From: Halobacteriovoraceae bacterium
Lineage (GTDB): Bacteria; Bdellovibrionota; Bacteriovoracia; Bacteriovoracales; Bacteriovoracaceae
Direction of reading: 5' to 3'
Assembly: GCA_018663815.1 (NCBI GenBank)
Contig: JABJPQ010000288.1
Location: forward strand, 1 to 6,066
Length of the DNA: 6,066 nt
Shown: in pieces, positions 1 to 2,971 of the stretch
How positions within the stretch are numbered: the stretch's first letter is position 1
Layout: each line of letters starts with the position of its first letter
Notes under the pieces: model-generated
Told to the model about the DNA's origin: nothing
Databases searched by the model: none
What the model saw: the letters and a program-made list of their open reading frames with translations, nothing else
Position numbers and translations under genes: made by a program

Positions 1-324
1 CATAGCATGCCACTTAGAGATCAACTAAATGAAATCGCTACGGATAATCCACAATCAAAAATTACGGTTGATTTAGGTGGAATTGATTTTGTAGGTTCTT
101 CAGGAATTTGTCATTTCGTTGAAACATTACAAATCATTAATCAAACTAAAGATGAACATAACAAGATGAAACTCGCAAATGTTAGTACTGAGTTTAAAAA
201 GATCTTTCGACTCTACTCTATCGATGAAGCAGAACTGATTTGGGATCAATTTGATTTAGATGATGATGAAACAAGTAACCTAAGTACTCGTTTTGGAAAT
301 CGAAAACGAACTTTTTCAAATTAG
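1..324 (+). CDS. STAS-domain protein (anti-sigma-factor antagonist-like), 5' truncated
   Basis: The frame is open from the first base and ends with TAG at 322-324. A start at the ATG at 7 is possible in principle, but a STAS domain normally has about 25 more residues (its first two strands) before this point, so the gene most likely begins outside the window. The core is clear. A hydrophobic strand, ITVDLGGIDFVGSSGI, is followed by a helix and then by KLANVSTEFKKIFRLYSIDE, the usual last strand and helix of SpoIIAA/RsbV-like proteins. In that family a serine after an aspartate (D-S-S/T-G) is phosphorylated by an anti-sigma kinase. Here the tetrad is G-S-S-G (bases 94-105), so the aspartate is replaced by glycine while both serines remain. 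The tail is acidic (DLDDDE) and then basic. The likely role is cytoplasmic partner-switching regulation; partner and pathway are not visible. The domain call is firm, the regulatory role is inferred. Confidence 0.85.
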   Translation, partial: HSMPLRDQLNEIATDNPQSKITVDLGGIDFVGSSGICHFVETLQIINQTKDEHNKMKLANVSTEFKKIFRLYSIDEAELIWDQFDLDDDETSNLSTRFGNRKRTFSN

Positions 325-812
325 AAAATAATTTTCACTAAATTTAAATAAACTGGCGGAGAAAAACCTCTGCCTTTTTTATTTTTAAGTCGGTAGTTAT
401 AAACTAAATCGTCATTTAACTCGATATATCTTTGAGAAGTTCCGAAAAATCCCCCCGAGCTTTCCTCTTCCGGTGGAGCTCCACCAAAGCCTCCACCAGC
501 ACCACCATCAAATCCCGGAGGAGGTGCATCATTATATTCCTCTTCAGGTATCGGTTCTAATGATTTTTTATGGGACATAATAACATAACTACCAAAGGCA
601 ATACCTGCATATAAACCAAGTGATGCTCCCTGAGCTATGGCCCTAGAGTTCGTACCAAAAGCCATAGTTGCAAAGCCTAATAAAGCCCCACCAACAGTTC
701 CATATGTACAAATAACCATGAATGCCTTGCTTTTGGCATCCATTGCGTGAGCCTTTTGAGAAGGAGTCATAAAGCTAAAGCAAAGTATCAGAATTAAAAT
801 AACTTTTTTCAT
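321..812 (-). CDS. Small secreted or membrane protein of unknown function
   Basis: I do not recognise a family. The 163-residue product begins with a typical signal peptide: KK, a hydrophobic run, then a likely signal peptidase I site after AHA at residues 21-23. Two glycine-rich hydrophobic segments follow, at about residues 30-53 (GGALLGF) and 59-79 (GASLGLYAGIAFG). Their small-residue spacing resembles glycine-zipper helices, so the mature protein is probably inserted in a membrane. Residues 85-125 are low complexity, rich in Pro, Gly and Glu, and the last 40 residues are polar to basic. The ATG follows the YraN-like stop by 20 bases, which suggests co-transcription with the operon, but a good Shine-Dalgarno sequence is not obvious (only CCTAAGAGT precedes ATG). 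Its stop overlaps the STAS stop by four bases, and its last codons contain the STAS terminator. The rnhB-yraN neighbours give no clue to function. Confidence 0.65.
   Translation of the reverse strand: MKKVILILILCFSFMTPSQKAHAMDAKSKAFMVICTYGTVGGALLGFATMAFGTNSRAIAQGASLGLYAGIAFGSYVIMSHKKSLEPIPEEEYNDAPPPGFDGGAGGGFGGAPPEEESSGGFFGTSQRYIELNDDLVYNYRLKNKKGRGFSPPVYLNLVKIIF
355..386 (+). terminator. Intrinsic terminator of the STAS gene
   Basis: A 7-bp stem (355-361 with 368-374, containing one G-U wobble) encloses a six-base loop and is followed directly by TTTTTT-A-TTTTT. It lies 31 bases after the STAS stop codon and inside the 3' coding end of the convergent gene on the minus strand. Read from the minus strand, the wobble becomes an A-C mismatch and the T-run is broken, so the signal should work better for the rightward transcript. 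Confidence 0.75.
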
Positions 813-832
813 ACTCTTAGGTTAAAAAAGCT

Positions 833-1177
833 TTAATCCTTTGGCAATCTATTTAGGAGTTGTAACTTCCCATGAGCGTTGAAAATTATTAGTAAAAAAC
901 TCAGTGACTTATGGAGACGCAGCCGTTGTATGCGAGTAAGCCCCTCAGGATAGGATTTCACCTCATAAACAATTAATTGACCATTTTGGTAGCGACAAAG
1001 GTCAACTTGGCCACAATCAATCTGACGTAACAATAAACTAGATACTAATACAGGAAAGCCCTTGGCATGGATAAAAACAGAGAAATCTCTTTCCAGCTTG
1101 CGTCCCTTACAAGTATTCTTTGACTCCCTTGAATGTTTTACGGTGAATTTTTGATGGTCCCAACTCTTTGACTGCAT
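833..1177 (-). CDS. Divergent YraN (UPF0102) family protein, predicted nuclease-fold
   Basis: The 114-residue product keeps the skeleton of the YraN/UPF0102 family, which has a PD-(D/E)XK-type endonuclease fold. It shows G25-x-x-x-E29 in the first helix, GQVDL at 56-60 in place of the usual GEIDL, and YEVKS at 71-75 in place of FVEVK. D59, E72 and K74 are therefore in the positions of the catalytic acidic residues and lysine. Beyond this it diverges strongly and ends early, with a short basic helix and a hydrophobic strand. I chose the ATG at 1177 because AAGGAG (1190-1185) sits seven bases upstream. A longer reading from 1216 has no better signal. The first 71 bases lie inside rnhB in another frame. 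The pairing rnhB-yraN is common in bacteria and supports the call. The cellular role of YraN proteins is poorly defined, with DNA repair or recombination proposed. Confidence 0.75.
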   Translation of the reverse strand: MQSKSWDHQKFTVKHSRESKNTCKGRKLERDFSVFIHAKGFPVLVSSLLLRQIDCGQVDLCRYQNGQLIVYEVKSYPEGLTRIQRLRLHKSLSFLLIIFNAHGKLQLLNRLPKD

Positions 1178-1772
1178 CTCGATGCTCCTTAGTTGGATAA
1201 CCTGCATGTTTTGCAAGATTATAGCCAGGATATTTTTGATCCAGTTGAGTCATTTTTTCATCTCTAAATTCTTTGGCGATAATTGAGGCAAGTCCAATCA
1301 CAACAACCTTAGAATCTCCTTTGATAATTGCTTCGCTAGCATATTTAGTTTCAAATAATTTATTTCCATCAATTAACACTTTTGACTGTGACTCCCCAAG
1401 TTTTTCACTCGCTAGCTTCATGGCTAATAAAGAAGCTTGTAAAATATTAATTTTATCAATCTTTTTATGATCACATTCGTTGAGACAGAATTCAAAACAC
1501 AGGTTAAAATATTTTATTTTATAAAGGTGATTTACCTTTAAATTTTTCACATCAATGCCCAGTTGATTAAGAATTATTTTTCTTTTTTTGGTTGAAAGCT
1601 TTTTTGAATCAGTAACATTCAATTTTATTAATTGAGAAAGAAGTCCTTTCTCTGAGCGTTTAACTTTTACCGCACAGGCAACAACAGGTCCTGCAATAGG
1701 ACCTCTTCCCACCTCATCACAGCCAATGATGGCCTTGAATTCTTTTAAATTATCTTGATCTATATTATTCAT
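1107..1772 (-). CDS. rnhB: Ribonuclease HII
   Basis: RNase HII cleaves the RNA strand of RNA-DNA hybrids and starts removal of single ribonucleotides left in DNA, in the cytoplasm. All family motifs are present in the 221-residue product. GCDEVGRGPIAGPV carries the first two catalytic acids, D19 and E20. VLIDGN carries D135. GDSKVVVIGLASIIAKEFRD carries D153, with the same 18-residue spacing from the third acid as in E. coli RNase HII. The C-terminal block (YPGYNLAKHAGYPTKEH, then GPSKIHRKTF) is also typical. Residues 75-110 are Lys-, Cys- and Asn-rich and look lineage-specific. Full length is normal for the family. The ATG is oddly placed: a terminator T-run ends two bases before it, so there is no room for a conventional ribosome-binding site. 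No better in-frame start exists before the catalytic motif. The 3' end overlaps the YraN-like gene by 71 bases. Confidence 0.97.
   Translation of the reverse strand: MNNIDQDNLKEFKAIIGCDEVGRGPIAGPVVACAVKVKRSEKGLLSQLIKLNVTDSKKLSTKKRKIILNQLGIDVKNLKVNHLYKIKYFNLCFEFCLNECDHKKIDKINILQASLLAMKLASEKLGESQSKVLIDGNKLFETKYASEAIIKGDSKVVVIGLASIIAKEFRDEKMTQLDQKYPGYNLAKHAGYPTKEHRDAVKELGPSKIHRKTFKGVKEYL
1185..1190 (-). promoter_or_regulatory. Shine-Dalgarno site deciding the YraN-like start
   Basis: AAGGAG on the minus strand, seven bases before ATG at 1177-1175 and located within the rnhB coding sequence. It is the best ribosome-binding match near the YraN-like gene and rules in the ATG at 1177 over the upstream candidates. 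Confidence 0.7.
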
Positions 1773-1774
1773 AC

Positions 1775-1799
1775 AAAAAAGCCCGAAATAAATTCGGGC
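1775..1799 (-). terminator. Intrinsic terminator between rplS and rnhB
   Basis: On the minus strand a perfect 7-bp stem GCCCGAA/TTCGGGC (1799-1793 with 1787-1781) with a five-base loop is followed at once by TTTTTT (1780-1775). It starts 26 bases after the rplS stop and ends two bases before the rnhB ATG. It should end most rplS transcripts. rnhB must then rely on read-through or on a promoter downstream of or overlapping the 3' end of rplS. Confidence 0.85.
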
Positions 1800-1822
1800 C
1801 CTTATACTTTAAATTGTTACTT

Positions 1823-1851
1823 ATATTATTTTTTAGAATAATCAGTTTCAA
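1823..1851 (-). promoter_or_regulatory. Possible sigma-70 promoter for rnhB, overlapping the rplS 3' end
   Basis: TTGAAA (1851-1846) and TAATAT (1828-1823) are separated by 17 bases, matching 5/6 and 4/6 consensus positions. Transcription would start around 1815, so the RNA would still contain the terminator hairpin before rnhB. AT-rich sequence produces such matches by chance, so this is weak. Confidence 0.25.
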
Positions 1852-2194
1852 TTCTAGCAGCTTTACCAGTTCTATCTCTTAGATAAAAATGTTTCGCTCT
1901 TCTAACTTTACCACGTTTAACAAGTTTAATTTCTTCAACTCTTGGTGAATGAAAAGGAAAAATCCTCTCAACTCCAAAACCACCAGCTGCAATTTTTCTC
2001 ACTCTAAAGTGACCGTCAATACTTTTCGTATTACCTTTGATGGCAATAACAGTTCCTTCAAATTTTTGAAGACGTGATTTGTTTCCTTCTTTAATTCTAA
2101 CTGAAACAGAGACATTATCTCCTGCTTTAAAATCAGGAAATTTTTCAACATTTGCACTTAAATAGTTTTTGTTAACTAGATCAACTAAATTCAT
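1826..2194 (-). CDS. rplS: 50S ribosomal protein L19
   Basis: L19 lies at the interface of the 30S and 50S subunits. The 122-residue product is of normal length. It carries the family signatures: FRVRKIAAGGFGVERIFP, the FHSPRVEEIKLVKRGKVRRAK block, and the C-terminal YLRDRTGKAARI. The N-terminal half has the KAGDNVSVSVRI and RLQKFEGTVIAIKG strands of the SH3-like barrel. The ATG at 2194 is preceded by GGAG (2204-2201) with six bases between. It follows the RNA methyltransferase gene by 70 bases and is followed by a strong terminator. That leader contains an inverted repeat, so autogenous control of the kind known for other ribosomal proteins is conceivable but not shown. Confidence 0.98.
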   Translation of the reverse strand: MNLVDLVNKNYLSANVEKFPDFKAGDNVSVSVRIKEGNKSRLQKFEGTVIAIKGNTKSIDGHFRVRKIAAGGFGVERIFPFHSPRVEEIKLVKRGKVRRAKHFYLRDRTGKAARIETDYSKK

Positions 2195-2210
2195 TTTTTA
2201 CTCCACATAA

Positions 2211-2252
2211 ATCCTTCCTATAACCTTTTACTTTCGGCCAGAGGGAAGGGAT
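2211..2252 (-). promoter_or_regulatory. Inverted repeat in the rplS leader
   Basis: On the minus strand ATCCCTTCC (2252-2244) can pair with GGAAGGAT (2218-2211), giving eight base pairs with one bulged C and a 25-base loop. The 3' arm ends six bases before the GGAG ribosome-binding site of rplS. No T-run follows, so it is not an intrinsic terminator. A structured leader for L19 control is one explanation; a chance repeat is another. Confidence 0.35.
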
Positions 2253-2264
2253 AAAATTTTAGAC

Positions 2265-2828
2265 TCAGAGGCTTCTGCATATACGATCACAATAAATTGC
2301 AACCGCAGAACGAACTGACAGATGATTATATCCATCTTCAGCTGTACCAACAATAGGGTCTAATTTAAAGTCCGCAGCGTCAGTAACAGAGGCATGTAAT
2401 CCCCAACCAGTACCAAATAACAAGAACATGGGTCTATTGTCAACTTGTAACTTTTCGCGCAAAGATTTTTCATTACCAGAAAACTCATCAAAGTTAGCTC
2501 CAGTTACGACAATATAAGGATCTACACCTTCAATCTCTTTAATTCTCTCTTTAGCGGCATCAATCGTATTGGCTAACTCGATAAAGGATAACGCGGAGCT
2601 GCGGTCAGGATTATAAGAATTTTCAACATCAGTATTCCAATGATTTAGAATTGATTGCACTAACTCATGTTGCTTTATAACCGGAGTAACAATGAAATAT
2701 TTTTTAAAATTAAAAGTTCGCGCTGATCTAGCGATATCATGGATGTCCATATTAGTAACAGAAGTTGTGATTATTTGTTCTTCACGCCCTAAAATAGGGT
2801 GGTGAATTAAACCTAAGTACATATTCAT
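2265..2828 (-). CDS. SPOUT-superfamily RNA methyltransferase (PF09936-type)
   Basis: This 187-residue protein resembles the putative SAM-dependent RNA methyltransferase family often encoded between trmD and rplS in delta-group bacteria, with Thermotoga and Aquifex relatives. It has TNMDIHDIARSART at 25-38, a typical N-terminal motif of the family. LLFGTGWGLH (136-145) and NHLSVRSAVAIYCDR (168-182) are glycine-rich and helical segments expected to form the SAM-binding trefoil knot. I chose the ATG at 2828 because AAGG lies five bases after-spaced upstream and because relatives begin just before YLGL(I/V)H. A longer reading would need a GTG at 2855 and add nine non-conserved residues. The RNA target is not known to me. 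rplS follows after 70 bases in the same direction. No trmD is present immediately upstream, which is unusual for this family. Confidence 0.9.
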   Translation of the reverse strand: MNMYLGLIHHPILGREEQIITTSVTNMDIHDIARSARTFNFKKYFIVTPVIKQHELVQSILNHWNTDVENSYNPDRSSALSFIELANTIDAAKERIKEIEGVDPYIVVTGANFDEFSGNEKSLREKLQVDNRPMFLLFGTGWGLHASVTDAADFKLDPIVGTAEDGYNHLSVRSAVAIYCDRICRSL

Positions 2829-2914
2829 TTTAGCCCTTCTTGGATACCTCTTCACTTCGCTGGCCTTACTGCTCGCTTTTATTCAGAGTGCATCCAGACA
2901 AACTTATGCTGCCT

Positions 2915-2920
2915 ATCATA
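2915..2920 (-). promoter_or_regulatory. Possible -10 element for the methyltransferase-rplS unit
   Basis: TATGAT on the minus strand matches 5/6 of the sigma-70 -10 consensus and would give a leader of about 80 bases before the methyltransferase ATG. The -35 region is poor (TTAGCT at 16-base spacing matches 3/6). It is listed because the 143-base gap after the lipoprotein gene is the logical place for a promoter. Confidence 0.3.
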
Positions 2921-2971
2921 CATAGTAAATGGTTAGAGCTAACTTATATGCTAGATTTTTGAAAAAATTAA

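Noticed and set aside
1178..1216. Longer start for the YraN-like gene at 1216
   Set aside because: The extra 13 residues lie wholly inside rnhB, have no ribosome-binding site, and are not needed for the family motifs, while ATG at 1177 has a well-spaced AAGGAG.
1273..1470. 65-codon open frame on the plus strand
   Set aside because: It lies wholly antisense to the conserved middle of rnhB, has no ribosome-binding site, and its sequence is explained as the complement of the RNase HII codons.
2829..2855. GTG start nine codons upstream for the RNA methyltransferase
   Set aside because: Family members start close to the YLGL motif, and the ATG at 2828 has its own AAGG site; the added residues are basic and not family-like.
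2906..2962. 18-codon plus-strand open frame between the lipoprotein and methyltransferase genes
   Set aside because: It is very short, has no ribosome-binding site and no coding signal.
2944..2970. Possible terminator after the lipoprotein gene
   Set aside because: The self-complementary pieces are either AT-only (TTTTTTCAAAAATC) or a 5-bp stem without a T-run, too weak to call.
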